A stretch of 64,000 nt of DNA, taken from assembly GCA_027575765.1 (NCBI GenBank), contig JANBPT010000074.1, positions 18,647-82,646 of the forward strand, written 5' to 3'. The notes beneath the pieces were generated by a model, which ran no database searches, was not told the origin of the DNA, and saw only the letters and a program-made list of their open reading frames with translations. This DNA is from Tieghemiomyces parasiticus. Lineage: Eukaryota > Kickxellomycota > Dimargaritomycetes > Dimargaritales > Dimargaritaceae. The position numbers and the translations under genes are program-made. Positions 34,801 through 44,943 of the stretch are shown piece after piece (the first letter of the stretch is position 1; each line of letters begins with the position of its first letter).

Positions 34801-34819
34801 CCTCCTCCTCCTCCTCCTC
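34801..34819. repeat. (CCT)n microsatellite
   Basis: Uninterrupted CCT triplets within a longer pyrimidine-rich tract. Confidence 0.85.
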
Positions 34820-35418
34820 GCCTGCTCTCACATCTTACCTCCTGGCAGCCTTTCTCCTTTGTGTTCCATCGGCCTTTTGCAACCATCGATTGCTACCTTG
34901 GGGTGACCAGTCGTAGTCACTTATAAAACTGTGACCAACTCGCCTCCCCTCGGCCTCGTCTCGGGGCCACCACTGCTTACGTGTCACCATGACCTGTATG
35001 ACTTGTCAATTTCGGCTCACTCGGCTTTGATTATAATCGACTTATTTCTGTCTATGACATATCCCCCCTCTCCACGTTCTTCCCTTCGAATGCCACGGCA
35101 GCTGCAGTCTCAGCATCTAGTATCCTGCGTCGCTTACGGCCCTGTGGTTGTTTACGTCCGGTCCGTCCCAGTCAGCATCTCTACCGTTTGCCCTGCCGCC
35201 GTGTCGGTTGGGTTGAGCCGCCCTACCCCGCCCGGTTGCCAGTCACTCGCGTAACCTTCCAGCCGCCTTTGCCCCATCCTTTCGGCTCCACTCCGACGGC
35301 GCCCACTGACAGCTGCCTTTACGCTCCTTCACCCCTAAGAGCTTCACGCCTTCCCACCTGCGGCGACCAAGCTTTCCCTCCCACAACCTTCGACCCACCT
35401 CGACCGTCCCGACCTACC

Positions 35419-36612
35419 ATGTCCGTTCTCGACGATAATTTGCTGGAGGAGCTGACCTCGTCCCTCGGTGGACTGCGACTGCAGCTACCCGAAAGAGGGC
35501 CTGCCCGTAGTCCGCTCGGCACGGCACCAATCTCGCCCTTCGCAGTCGGATGTATTGGCGATGGTAAACCCGGCTGGCCGGCCACCCCACCGCGGTCCCG
35601 TACCACGTCCGACAACGGCCGCTACGCCGGCTACTGCGGCAGCAGCCCACCCGTGGGCGACTGTAGCCTCCCGCTGATACAGCCGCGCACCACCGCACCC
35701 CTGCCCAGCCCCCTTGCCATCCGTCACGACTTTCGGGGCTACTTTGGTGCCTCCCGCTCCGGCCCTCACTTCCCCACAACGCCCCTCAGTCCGCCCACCT
35801 CGGCCGGGGTGTACGCCCTCCCGAGCCCCGGTGTATTCGCCGCCAGTCCGTTCTCTTCGGGCCTGCCGCCTTCGCCGTACCACCCCGATTCCTGGGCCGC
35901 CGGCCCTAAACCGCGTTCCCGCTGCCCCCCTGCCGCTGCCCCGCTCGCTGCGCGTGAGTCTGTCCACCACCCGGTTTCATTTCCCTACCTTGTGATTGTA
36001 GATTTTGAGGCCACCTTTGACCCGCCAGTCACGGTAGCTCCCGCCCCGGGCCAAATGCCCCGTCGGGCGGCAGACCAGGAAATTATCGAATTCCCCCTGG
36101 TGGTGTTTGACACGCAGCTCAACAAGGTGGTGGACGAATTCCACGCCTACGTGCGTCCGGTACGCCGCCCGCAGCTCACGCGGGCCTGCACCGAATCAAC
36201 CGGTATCGACCAGTCCACGATTGACACGGCCGCCACCTTTCCGGCGGTGTTTGAGCGAGCACTGGGCTTCCTGGCCGAGTATGAGGCCCGGGCGCGGGCC
36301 ACGGGCGGCGCATTGGCTTACGTGACCTGCGGTGACTGGGATTTGCGCAAGATGCTGCCTCAGCAGTGCCGGCTGGCCGGCCTGGCGGTGCCCCCGGGGT
36401 TCCGGCGTTGGATCAACGTTAAGCGGGCGTTTGCGGACCACCGCCTGATGGAGCAGTGTCCCATGCGGGATATGCTTCGCCACCTGGGGCTGCCCTTCAT
36501 TGGTAAGCGCCACAGCGGTATTGATGATGCCCGTAACGTCGCCAGCGTTCTGAAACGATTGATTGAGACGGGATACCAACCGGTACTCACCACTGACCCT
36601 AAGTCGCCATAG
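35419..36612 (+). CDS. Eri1-like DEDDh 3'-5' exoribonuclease
   Basis: Intronless, 397 residues. Residues 1 to about 185 are Pro/Ser-rich and disordered. The exonuclease domain starts at YLVIVDFEATFDP (Exo I, Asp and Glu near 194), continues through IIEFPLVVFDTQLNKVVDEF and LTRACTESTGIDQ, then YVTCGDWDLRKMLPQQC (Exo II Asp), and ends with GKRHSGIDDARN (Exo III His and Asp), so all DEDDh residues are present. The arrangement matches the Eri1/ERI3 group, which trims 5.8S rRNA, histone mRNA ends or siRNAs. No SAP domain is seen, so it is nearer ERI2/ERI3-type short forms or fungal Eri1 with a divergent N-terminus. Start at 35419 (MSVLDDNLLEELTSSLGGL) chosen as the first ATG of a sensible N-terminus; an upstream in-frame ATG lies in the pyrimidine-rich leader. 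Confidence 0.9.
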   Translation: MSVLDDNLLEELTSSLGGLRLQLPERGPARSPLGTAPISPFAVGCIGDGKPGWPATPPRSRTTSDNGRYAGYCGSSPPVGDCSLPLIQPRTTAPLPSPLAIRHDFRGYFGASRSGPHFPTTPLSPPTSAGVYALPSPGVFAASPFSSGLPPSPYHPDSWAAGPKPRSRCPPAAAPLAARESVHHPVSFPYLVIVDFEATFDPPVTVAPAPGQMPRRAADQEIIEFPLVVFDTQLNKVVDEFHAYVRPVRRPQLTRACTESTGIDQSTIDTAATFPAVFERALGFLAEYEARARATGGALAYVTCGDWDLRKMLPQQCRLAGLAVPPGFRRWINVKRAFADHRLMEQCPMRDMLRHLGLPFIGKRHSGIDDARNVASVLKRLIETGYQPVLTTDPKSP

Positions 36613-38534
36613 CGTGAATTCGGACATGGGCTTTTTTTTCTTTCTACCCTACACACCGTTCTATTTTTTGTTGTTTAGTAGTAGTTTTACAATCAGCCCT
36701 CGCGTGGCGTGTGGCTCCTATGTGCCGGCGACTCTATTCGTTTTACCACCCTTGCTATCCAGCCATGTTGTGTGTCCCTTTTTTGATTGATTTATATTTT
36801 ATCTCGACTGTACCATACCGGATAACTCGCTACGTTCTAGTTTTCTCTGTCCAAATTGGTTAAAAAATCGGTGTATATCAACTGAACCTTCAAGTAGCCG
36901 CTAAGGACGTTCTCATGGACGGGTGTTTAGTGCTTCTGGCGGACCAGGCGATAAGGCCCGGTGAGCTAGGTGAAGCGGACCGGACCAGGCGTGTTCCCCG
37001 GGCAGTGGGGTAAAAATGGGTGGGTCCCTGGTGGTGTTGGTTGTAGAAGTTAGGGGCACACATTGCTGTGGCGTAGAGTGTGGGGGGGGTGCACCACTGA
37101 GTTTTTCCGAGCGCCATTGGGACCACGCACGATGACATGGCCTCTTCCAAGGGCTGCAGATCCAGGAAATATTTACTACCCGAGGGTCTTTAGGGACCTT
37201 GCGTGCCGACGCCCCCCCTCAACTAAGCCTAGAGCACGTACTCTCCCGGCGAGAACCACCTGGTGAGGTATTGATAGCCGTGGCATTGCTCCAGGCGGGC
37301 GCGCTTTTTGCTAATCTCGAATCCATGGGCGGAGTAAGGATGAGATGCTTACGTCTTAGACGGATTGCTGGACGTGAGGGACCGCTTCATACCCAGGGTA
37401 AGCGTGGGGCCGGAGTGCCTCCCAGCGGAGGCCAGGGTGTTCTCCTATGGCCATCGCGTGAAGCTGAGTGCCATCTCTCTGCTGGAAAATTCACCTCCTA
37501 CCTTCCCTTGTGCCTGGCCCTGCGTGGTCTATCGGGCAAGAAGACGAGGTAAGGGGTGTAAACCCGCCCGTGGTGGGCCCACGCACCATCCCATTGGGGG
37601 ACCCCCCCCCCCTTGGGCTGTGGCAGCCCTTCTCGATCGACACGCTCGCAGCCGCCAGGCGAGGACCCGGCCACCGGAAACACTGTTTTCCCTGCCTCAC
37701 TGCATGTTATTATTTGTTCAGCCGCTGGTGGCCCTCAGGGCGTTGGTAACTGGCCCAGCGGAAGGCAGGATTCATTACCTAGCTCATAACCAGCGCCCGC
37801 CGGCCGGCCCGCCTACCGAGGGTTTTTTTTTTCTTACTCATTCCCCACCGTTCTGACCTCTCTTCCCCACCCCTTGACGTCGGCCGTTTTTTTTTTTCCG
37901 CCGCTGACCCACAATTCGCCCACCGCCCCGCCAATCCCACCCACACACAGCACACTGGCTTGCACGCTGGATGTTCCCACCTGCCGTCACCCCACAGCTT
38001 TTTTTCAGTGGGTGGGTGGCCGGCCGGCCCCTCGCCGCTCGTCCTCCCTCCTTGGGTGGGAGGGGGCCTGACGGGGATTGGCCCTGTCCTGAACCGTGTG
38101 GGGCCTAGGGCCTTTGCGTGTTGGCGCTGTCGTTGGGGGGCGTGTCTGGTGGCGGGCCCACGCCTTTCGCCCCGGTCTCCTTTTCCCCCCCTCTGGCCTT
38201 CCCGCTCGCTCGCTCTCTTGCCTGTCTTCCGTCACGACTTCTAAATGTATAATCTACTTGCTGACCCTTGGATCGCGACCTGATCTTGTGGTTGTATTTT
38301 ACTGTACTATTTCCCTCTCCGCTGCCCGCGCCACCTCTGTAGTCATCCGTTCCCCTGGTGTAGTTCCCGCCAGCGCGTAGCCGTTTACTCCTTGCCCACC
38401 CCGTCCTCGCTCTCCCCAGGCCCGCCCGGATCCCCGCTCCTGCGCCGCCTCCCGTTCGTGTGTCTGCTTTCCGACCTCCCGTGTAATTCGTTCTTTTCCA
38501 TCACGCGTCGTCACCTTCCTAATTCCCATCTCTG
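36613..38534. other. Intergenic region with a weak coding-like patch
   Basis: 3' flank of the exonuclease gene is T-rich (36640-36880). The last 700 bases before the PUF gene are CT-rich leader or promoter. At 37200-37560 several plus-strand stretches read as protein-like with GTAAGC/GTGAGG donors nearby (for example LDVRDRFIPR before a GTAAGC), but I could not assemble a convincing gene. T-runs occur at 37826 and 37886. Confidence 0.3.
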
Positions 38535-41093
38535 ATGCCGCTCCACGACAGCACCACCGACCTGTTCGTCATGAACAAAGACAAGACCCACGCGGGCCGG
38601 GGCGCGTTTCGCAACCTGTCTCTGCTGGATCTGTCGGCCCAGAATGGCGGTGGCCTGTTTAATGGGCCTGCCACCAGCACCCACTCGCCGCCGGATTCGA
38701 CCACCTCCAGCTTCCTCAGCTCGTTTTCCACCGATCTGTTTACCCGCAGCCGCGGCGAGAGCCTCCTGCGCACCACCTCTTTTCAACCTTCACCCATTTC
38801 GCCTCCCTACCCGGCCCCGTTGGACCACCCGTTGGCCACGGACCCGGCCTTCCAGAGCCAGCCCACGTCGCCGCACGGTCTGTCCGCCGCCGGCTACCCC
38901 GCGGGCGGTCTGATGAACTTGGTGCGCTCCGTACCCTCGTCGCGCCGCAACTCCAACGAGTTCCCTCAGCTCCTACACGGTCTGGAGTCGATGCGTCTCG
39001 CCGACCCCCCGGCCCTAGGTCGTACCACCTCCGCCATCAACTTGGATGATAATTCGCTGGCCCAGTATAACCACAGCCCCCAGTTACCCGCCGGCATCGC
39101 CGAGAAGCTGTTTGAGGACGACCTCGACCTGGTCCTCGAGCATTCCAACGTTCCCTCGACCCGAGGCCTCCTGAGCAAGCATCGCCCCGACCTGGATTCC
39201 CTGCCTGCGCTTACCCGTGCCGACAGCTTCCCCGGGCTGCCCAACCCGACCGTGGACTCCAGCGTGTGGCACCCGAGCGCGGGGCAGAGCGTCGCGACCC
39301 CCGCCGAGCCTGGCGCTGCAGCCGGGATTAACGGCGGCCGCCGCCGCTTACCCTCCCGCAGCCGCGTCGAAAGCTACTTCCAGGCGCCCCGCCCCACCCA
39401 GCCGGTCCCTCCCACCAATGCCCACCTCTTGCGTTCACAGAGCCAGTTCGTGGCCCCCGAGGCCGAGGTGCGCTATGCGCCGCCCGTCCGCCCGGTCCTT
39501 CCGCGCAACATCTCGCTGCCCCTGCTCGACCAATACCCCTTCGGCCGCGAGGCATCCCCGCTTCCTGAGACCTACCCGGAGCCCCCGGCCGTGTGCCGCC
39601 TACACCAGGCTGGCTATTGCCCGCATGGTGACCAGTGCCCCTACCCGCACGTCACTAGCGGGCGCTTCCCGCGGCCCCCCTACTCTGTCAAGTACGACCC
39701 GCGCGCGGCCACCGGGGCGTACCCGGGTGCCTTCCCCATGCATCACCCCGCCGGGCCGCACCACTACCCTCCGGCCCCGCCTCATTCGTCGACCTACCCG
39801 GCCAAGTCCAACAACCACCACCACTCTCACCACCCGCACCCGCACCCCCACTCGGCCGCGCCGTATTCCGCCGGGGCCAGTGGCAGCGGGCCCTCCGGTC
39901 CCCCCCACCCGGGCCAACACCACCACCACCACCACCACCATCACCACCACCATCATCCGGGCGGTAAGCCCCCGACTAATGGCCTATCGGGTGGCGGGCC
40001 CCCGACCAAGCGCCACACCGCTGAGCCGGACGGCAGCCGCTACCACGGGGCCAGTTTGGAAAACTTCACTGGCGAGATGGTGTCACTTTCCAAGGACCAG
40101 CACGGCTGCCGCTTCTTGCAGAAGCAGCTGGAAGACCACCCCGACCAGCACGTGCCCGTCATCTTCCAGGAGGTGTTCCCGCACTTTGTGGAACTCATGA
40201 CCGATCCGTTCGGCAACTACCTGTGCCAAAAACTCCTCGAGTTTTGTAGCGACGCGCAGCGCACCCAAATCGTGGAGCGGGTCGCACCCGAGCTGGTAGG
40301 TATCTCACTCAACATGCACGGCACCCGTGCCGTCCAAAAGATGATTGAGTACCTGTCCAACACGGTCCAGATCTCGGCCGCCGTGCGCGCCCTGAAGTCC
40401 AACGTGGTTCCCCTCATCAAGGACCTCAATGGCAACCACGTGATCCAAAAGTGCCTCACCCGCCTCAGTGCCGACCAGAACCAGTTCATTTACGACGCGG
40501 TCAGTGCCCATTGCCTGGAGGTGGCCACTCACCGCCACGGCTGCTGCGTGTTCCAGCGCTGCATCGACCACGCGTCAGAGGCGCAAAAGGCCCAGCTGGT
40601 GCGGGTCGTCACTGCCCACGCCCTGCGCCTGGTACAGGATCCCTTCGGCAACTACGTGGTGCAGTACGTCCTGGAGCTGAACCGCACCGCCTTCTCCGAC
40701 CCACTCATCCGCCAGTTCACCCGCGACGTCTCGGCCTTATCGGTGCAGAAGTTTAGCTCCAACGTGATTGAAAAGTGCATCCGCACGGCCGAGCCGGCCA
40801 CCCGCCGAATGTTAATCGCCGACCTACTTATCAACCCGCGCCTGGAGGACCTGCTGAAAGACTCGTACGCCAACTACGTGATCCAGACCGCGCTGGACTG
40901 CTCGGACCCGGAACAGCGCGCCCAGCTGGTCGACGCCATTCGACCGATTCTGCCAGCCATCCGCAACACACCTTACGGCAAACGGATCCAGAGCAAGATC
41001 CAGCGCGACGGAACCATCACCGAGACCCTCAGCCGCGCCGTCTCCCCAGCCCGCGCCGACTACGTCGTGGCCGCCCCACCTGGCTCGGCCTGA
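38535..41093 (+). CDS. Pumilio/PUF RNA-binding protein with CCCH zinc finger
   Basis: Intronless, 852 residues. Residues 1-350 are Ser/Pro-rich and disordered. A CCCH finger (CRLHQAGYCPHGDQCPYPH, C-x7-C-x5-C-x3-H) lies at about 354-373, followed by a His/Pro-rich stretch with 13 consecutive His (462-474). The Pumilio homology domain spans about 505-840 with eight repeats. Their recognition cores, in order, are HGCRFLQ, GNYLCQ, GTRAVQ, GNHVIQ, GCCVFQ, GNYVVQ, SSNVIE and ANYVIQ. By the known PUF code the SNxxE of repeat 7 reads G and the NYxxQ repeats read U, consistent with a UGUA-starting target. PUF proteins repress or localise mRNAs through 3'-UTR binding in the cytoplasm. The N-terminal MPLHDSTTDLFVMNKDKT is an acceptable start after a CT-rich leader. 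Confidence 0.93.
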   Translation: MPLHDSTTDLFVMNKDKTHAGRGAFRNLSLLDLSAQNGGGLFNGPATSTHSPPDSTTSSFLSSFSTDLFTRSRGESLLRTTSFQPSPISPPYPAPLDHPLATDPAFQSQPTSPHGLSAAGYPAGGLMNLVRSVPSSRRNSNEFPQLLHGLESMRLADPPALGRTTSAINLDDNSLAQYNHSPQLPAGIAEKLFEDDLDLVLEHSNVPSTRGLLSKHRPDLDSLPALTRADSFPGLPNPTVDSSVWHPSAGQSVATPAEPGAAAGINGGRRRLPSRSRVESYFQAPRPTQPVPPTNAHLLRSQSQFVAPEAEVRYAPPVRPVLPRNISLPLLDQYPFGREASPLPETYPEPPAVCRLHQAGYCPHGDQCPYPHVTSGRFPRPPYSVKYDPRAATGAYPGAFPMHHPAGPHHYPPAPPHSSTYPAKSNNHHHSHHPHPHPHSAAPYSAGASGSGPSGPPHPGQHHHHHHHHHHHHHPGGKPPTNGLSGGGPPTKRHTAEPDGSRYHGASLENFTGEMVSLSKDQHGCRFLQKQLEDHPDQHVPVIFQEVFPHFVELMTDPFGNYLCQKLLEFCSDAQRTQIVERVAPELVGISLNMHGTRAVQKMIEYLSNTVQISAAVRALKSNVVPLIKDLNGNHVIQKCLTRLSADQNQFIYDAVSAHCLEVATHRHGCCVFQRCIDHASEAQKAQLVRVVTAHALRLVQDPFGNYVVQYVLELNRTAFSDPLIRQFTRDVSALSVQKFSSNVIEKCIRTAEPATRRMLIADLLINPRLEDLLKDSYANYVIQTALDCSDPEQRAQLVDAIRPILPAIRNTPYGKRIQSKIQRDGTITETLSRAVSPARADYVVAAPPGSA
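39918..39956 (+). repeat. In-frame CAC/CAT repeat encoding 13 His
   Basis: Triplet tract within the PUF gene, reading frame kept; mixed CAC and CAT codons. Confidence 0.95.
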
Positions 41094-43309
41094 AAGTCGC
41101 CCACCTCCCATGTTACCTTAACCCGTCCACTTTTTTCTTTTTTTTTTACTCACCCCCCCCCCCGGACCGTCCATCGTCCTCTGTTTTACCACACATATAC
41201 CTGCGCCTGTGTATTTTTACTTCCTTTGCACCTGCCCTCCCCCTTTCTTTTCCGACCCCGCCCTTTATGTTCTCAAAATATGCACCATGTACAAGTTTCA
41301 ACCTGTATTAAATTCCCCGCCGTGTTAACCCATTGACAGCTGGATGTGCCGTTAACTAACACGGGGATCTGCGGGCATGGTGTCACCCGTCAAGTACGGA
41401 GCTCGTCCCGGGCCCTACACGAAACCCTAGTATGCAGAGGCCCACTTGCCCTGGGAAGACTATTGTATAGATGGCCTAATTGTCTGTCTGTTGGCCAGCT
41501 GCGTCATTGCAAACCTCGTCCTTCGGACTGATGGTGCTTATCATCTACTCTGTGTCGGAAGCACAGATGGGGGGCCCTCATCGATCCGCCAGTTGGCCTG
41601 ATTGAGGAGCCCGACATGTGAACCACCATACTTCCCTCCACGATGCTGCTCCGGCTGGCCTCCAACCTGATGACGGGGACTGCTTTCTCGCAAATTTCCA
41701 TGGGTAAGTCATTTGGTAGATCCACGGAAAAGGCGAAGGCCTCAAGCCACGGTGTAGACTAAGACTTGCCAATCGCACGAAGTTCCTGACGTACATGACG
41801 CGATACCTCACCAGTCGCTTTATGCACGATGGAAACCGCGGTATCTCCTCTAAAGAAACATGGCCCGGTCGGCCAGCGTAGCCATGATTCCATCCACCAC
41901 GTGCTGGCTGATCATTTTTGTTGTGAACGAGGTGGATATTTGGTAAGATAAGTCGCGGTCACTCGGTGTCGTTTCGTTATTTGTAGGCCCAGCGGGCGCA
42001 AAAGGGCGGGTGGGTGCTGCGGTATGCTTCGCTCCATCTGTCAGAGCCATCTACTCCCAGGGAGTTCGCCACCCTGTCATTATTCAGCACGCATTCGACT
42101 AGTGTGTTAGACCAGTAGGGTTATCCTGCATTCGGAAAATGTGGGGTCGGGAGGGGCACAACAGGGACGTGTCACGCGCAGCGGAGCAGGCGTTGGTGTA
42201 CTACCTGCAGGACCCCCTAATCATGAAGCTCGTCGATTGGCACTTTTTAGTGGCAGCGTCAGCCGGTGGATGGAGGCTGAGTTGGAAAGGGTGGATGGTA
42301 CCGCAAAAAGGAGAACCGCTAAATGACTAGCTGTAGTGAAATCTAAATGTAGACCGCCCAGACGTTTCAGACGGTCTGCACTACGATGGTGACCAAGGGT
42401 CTAGTCGCAGGGCACCTAAGACAGTGTTACCATCTACGCCCTCCAATCCACGCATACATCGGATTAGCCATACTACGCGATACTAAAGACCGCGTCACCC
42501 CCCCCCCCCTACTTCCCAACTGCAACAGCGTGGGGCTTAAGAGCGGCGACCCCCACGAGGTTATGGGAGGGGAGGGGCACTAAGCGGAATCGGCCAAAGT
42601 TCGCGGTCGGAGAAGGGCTGCTTTTTCTGCCCCCCCCCCAAGTTGAAAGTCGCCTGTCCGCTGGTAATTGGTACGGCAAAAGTGAGGAAGGTTGGCGCTG
42701 CCTGCCTGGCCTACTACCCGTGGCTTTGCAAGAGCGATGGAAGACGGTCATGGCATTCCGCCCCCCCCCTCCAGGGCGATAGCCACCCGAGTCAGTAGCG
42801 GCTGACCTGGGCTTGTACCACACAGCTGAGTATGCTATACGCCCCTCCCCCCTCGCCGCCTTCCCGTTCTTTTTCCTTTCCCTGCCAGTCCCTCAGCTCG
42901 AAGGGAGCCGAGTTGCACCGAACGACGGGCGTAATCGCGCCCGTCGAACATGGACACTGCCATCAACGCATCTCCCCTCCCTTCAGATCAAGTCACGTTC
43001 CGAAGGGGGGTGGCCGACTGTGTCACCTTTTTCAGCGAGAAGACAGCATACTTCAGCTGCTTCGAAGCCGGATTCCCCTTTTGCGTACGACTCCGTGCCG
43101 CCAAGAAAATTCCGGTACCGCTAGTCACCGCGCCGTTAGGTTCCTCTGCCAGCGAGGTATAAAGCCACGGCCGACCGCCCCCGCACCTCTGTTCATCATT
43201 ACCACCCTCCCCCTCCCACATCTGGATCCAGCCACTGCACCTACCTTGATCCTTTGACCTCACCCGCACCTGTTGCACATAATTGAGCCCTTAGCGCCTG
43301 CCGCCCATC
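41094..43309. other. Intergenic region
   Basis: 2.2 kb. ATTAAA at 41307-41312 is a plausible polyadenylation signal for the PUF gene. Several C-runs are present (41153, 42499, 42632). The short frames, including one of 70 codons at 42950-43162 ahead of the secreted-protein frame, are not recognised; some may be leader sequence of that gene. Confidence 0.35.
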
Positions 43310-43723
43310 ATGCCGACCTACCTGACCACCACGCTCGTGTGCCTGGCACTACTTTCGACCGGTCAAGCCGGACCCATGGGCTCGACCCTGTACCAAAGTA
43401 AGCCGATCGCTATTCCCGGGGTACCGCGGTCTTCTTGGCCGGCCATGGATGGCTTCGAAACGTATTCTAATCGGCGGTCCAGCAGTATCAACCTAGTACC
43501 TCAGTCCATCCATGAGGACAGGCTGCGGCAGTGCGCCACGCAGGACACTCGGTCCCCCACTGGTATAGAAACCAGTAGCTGTGACAACAGCGACGATGAA
43601 GTCTTTATTATGGATGATGATGACCTGAAGGACTCTGCGGGCCAAGTGCCCTCGGCACCGTACTATTTGACACGGCCGCGTCAGCTCCCACGTGTGTATG
43701 TCCCCGCCGTCGCTCGTTCATAG
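43310..43723 (+). CDS. Candidate small secreted acidic protein
   Basis: Single frame of 137 residues, not recognised as any family. The N-terminus MPTYLTTTLVCLALLSTGQAG has the shape of a secretion signal: short polar start, hydrophobic core, then small residues with likely cleavage after GQA (residue 20). The mature part has only two cysteines, a Ser/Arg-rich middle and an acidic patch DNSDDEVFIMDDDDLKD (about 91-107), then a Pro/Arg-rich end. Length, signal and lack of homology fit fungal small secreted proteins. It could instead be a chance frame, since its codon use is less GC-biased at third positions than neighbouring conserved genes. No intron is evident. Confidence 0.45.
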   Translation: MPTYLTTTLVCLALLSTGQAGPMGSTLYQSKPIAIPGVPRSSWPAMDGFETYSNRRSSSINLVPQSIHEDRLRQCATQDTRSPTGIETSSCDNSDDEVFIMDDDDLKDSAGQVPSAPYYLTRPRQLPRVYVPAVARS

Positions 43724-44943
43724 TCGACGTGCGTACTATTCCTAATTCAATATTTTTCACTGTAGGATCCGATCGCCCGGTGTAGATGAACCGATATCGT
43801 GGTTGTCGTAGCTCCCACTGTCTTTTTCGTCCAACGGCCAACTTGGACCTTGCTGACCTTTACACGTCGCGTCTGTTGCTTACTTGATAAATGCCTCCAA
43901 ATTTTCGGTCGCACAGGGGAACCGCCCGGTGACCCTAATGCTCAGCTGTGGTATGTGGGGTAACTGTGGGGTTTGTTGGGGTGGGAATGGCAATTGGACC
44001 CAGTCCCCCAGAAGTTTAGGAGAACAATCTGTAATCAGCCCCGTAGCGAACGGACTGGTACGTCCATGTGGGCCGTGGGCGGACAGAGGCCAGCAAAAGG
44101 GCTGACTGGCTGATCGTGGAGACCGGTGGCATGCGTCCAGGCACCCTAGCCCAAACGGGTACCTTGGTGAGGGGGGGGCAAGGGAAGCGGGAGGGAGGAA
44201 TCAGGTCCTCGGGCTAGTTCCTTGATTGACGCCACGCCCCCAAGGGCAGGCGCGTTGATCACAGACATGCCCCACTCTAAGCCTGTCCCGGGGAAGCAGG
44301 CCAGTGCACCGTCCTAACGTCAGCTCGGGTCGTGGCGCGGCATAAGGCCTACGGTAGGCAAGGTGTAGACGCCCCCCCACCTCCTCCCCCCATGCCGACC
44401 AGGGGCAAACGGCTACGACGAGTAGAAGGGCAGGTCAGTTCGATCTCCCGTCAGGGGTTTCACACCACCAGCCGTCTGCCTTCCGCGCCGGGGTGCACGC
44501 TATCTGTCGGTGAGGGCAGCTGGTGCCTTCATCGCTTCCCCCCCCCCGCCACCCTGCAACCTCCATCTACAAGGTGGGGCTCAGATACAACGGGCAGTGA
44601 CGGGCCCAGTGTAACCATTCCCCCCCCCTCCGCGCTTCTTTACGCCCGCCGCGGCCTGGCTTCGCGTCCTTCCCCAATCCACTCATCTTTGCTCCGCAAC
44701 GCCATTGCCCAACCTTAACCCTCGTTGCACTGGGTCCCCCCACGTCTTTCCTTCCCACTTCCGCGTAACTCCCCCCTTATTCCCCCCCACCCGGCTCCGC
44801 CATTCTCCCTGCACCTCTAACCCTGCCCCGTTTTGCGACCTTGGCCATTCCCCACTTGCTTGCTCATCCTGTACTGGCAGTAACGCCCCCCTCATCTTAC
44901 CGGCCCGCCCGTCGTCCATCTGGTCCCCCCCCTGCCGTCGCGC
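43724..44943. other. Intergenic region
   Basis: Upstream of the AFF-like gene; the last 350 bases are C/T-rich with C-runs at 44541 and 44620. A 128-codon frame at 44332-44718 is low-complexity and unsupported. Confidence 0.35.

Larger units (their letters stand above)
32559..35418. other. Long intergenic region
   Basis: 2.86 kb, AT-richer than the genes around it, especially 33800-34300. It contains a TA repeat at 33190-33202 and a CCT repeat at 34801-34819. From about 34900 it becomes pyrimidine-rich toward the exonuclease gene. A 103-codon minus-strand frame at 33424-33735 matches nothing I recognise. No tRNA or mobile element seen. Confidence 0.4.
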
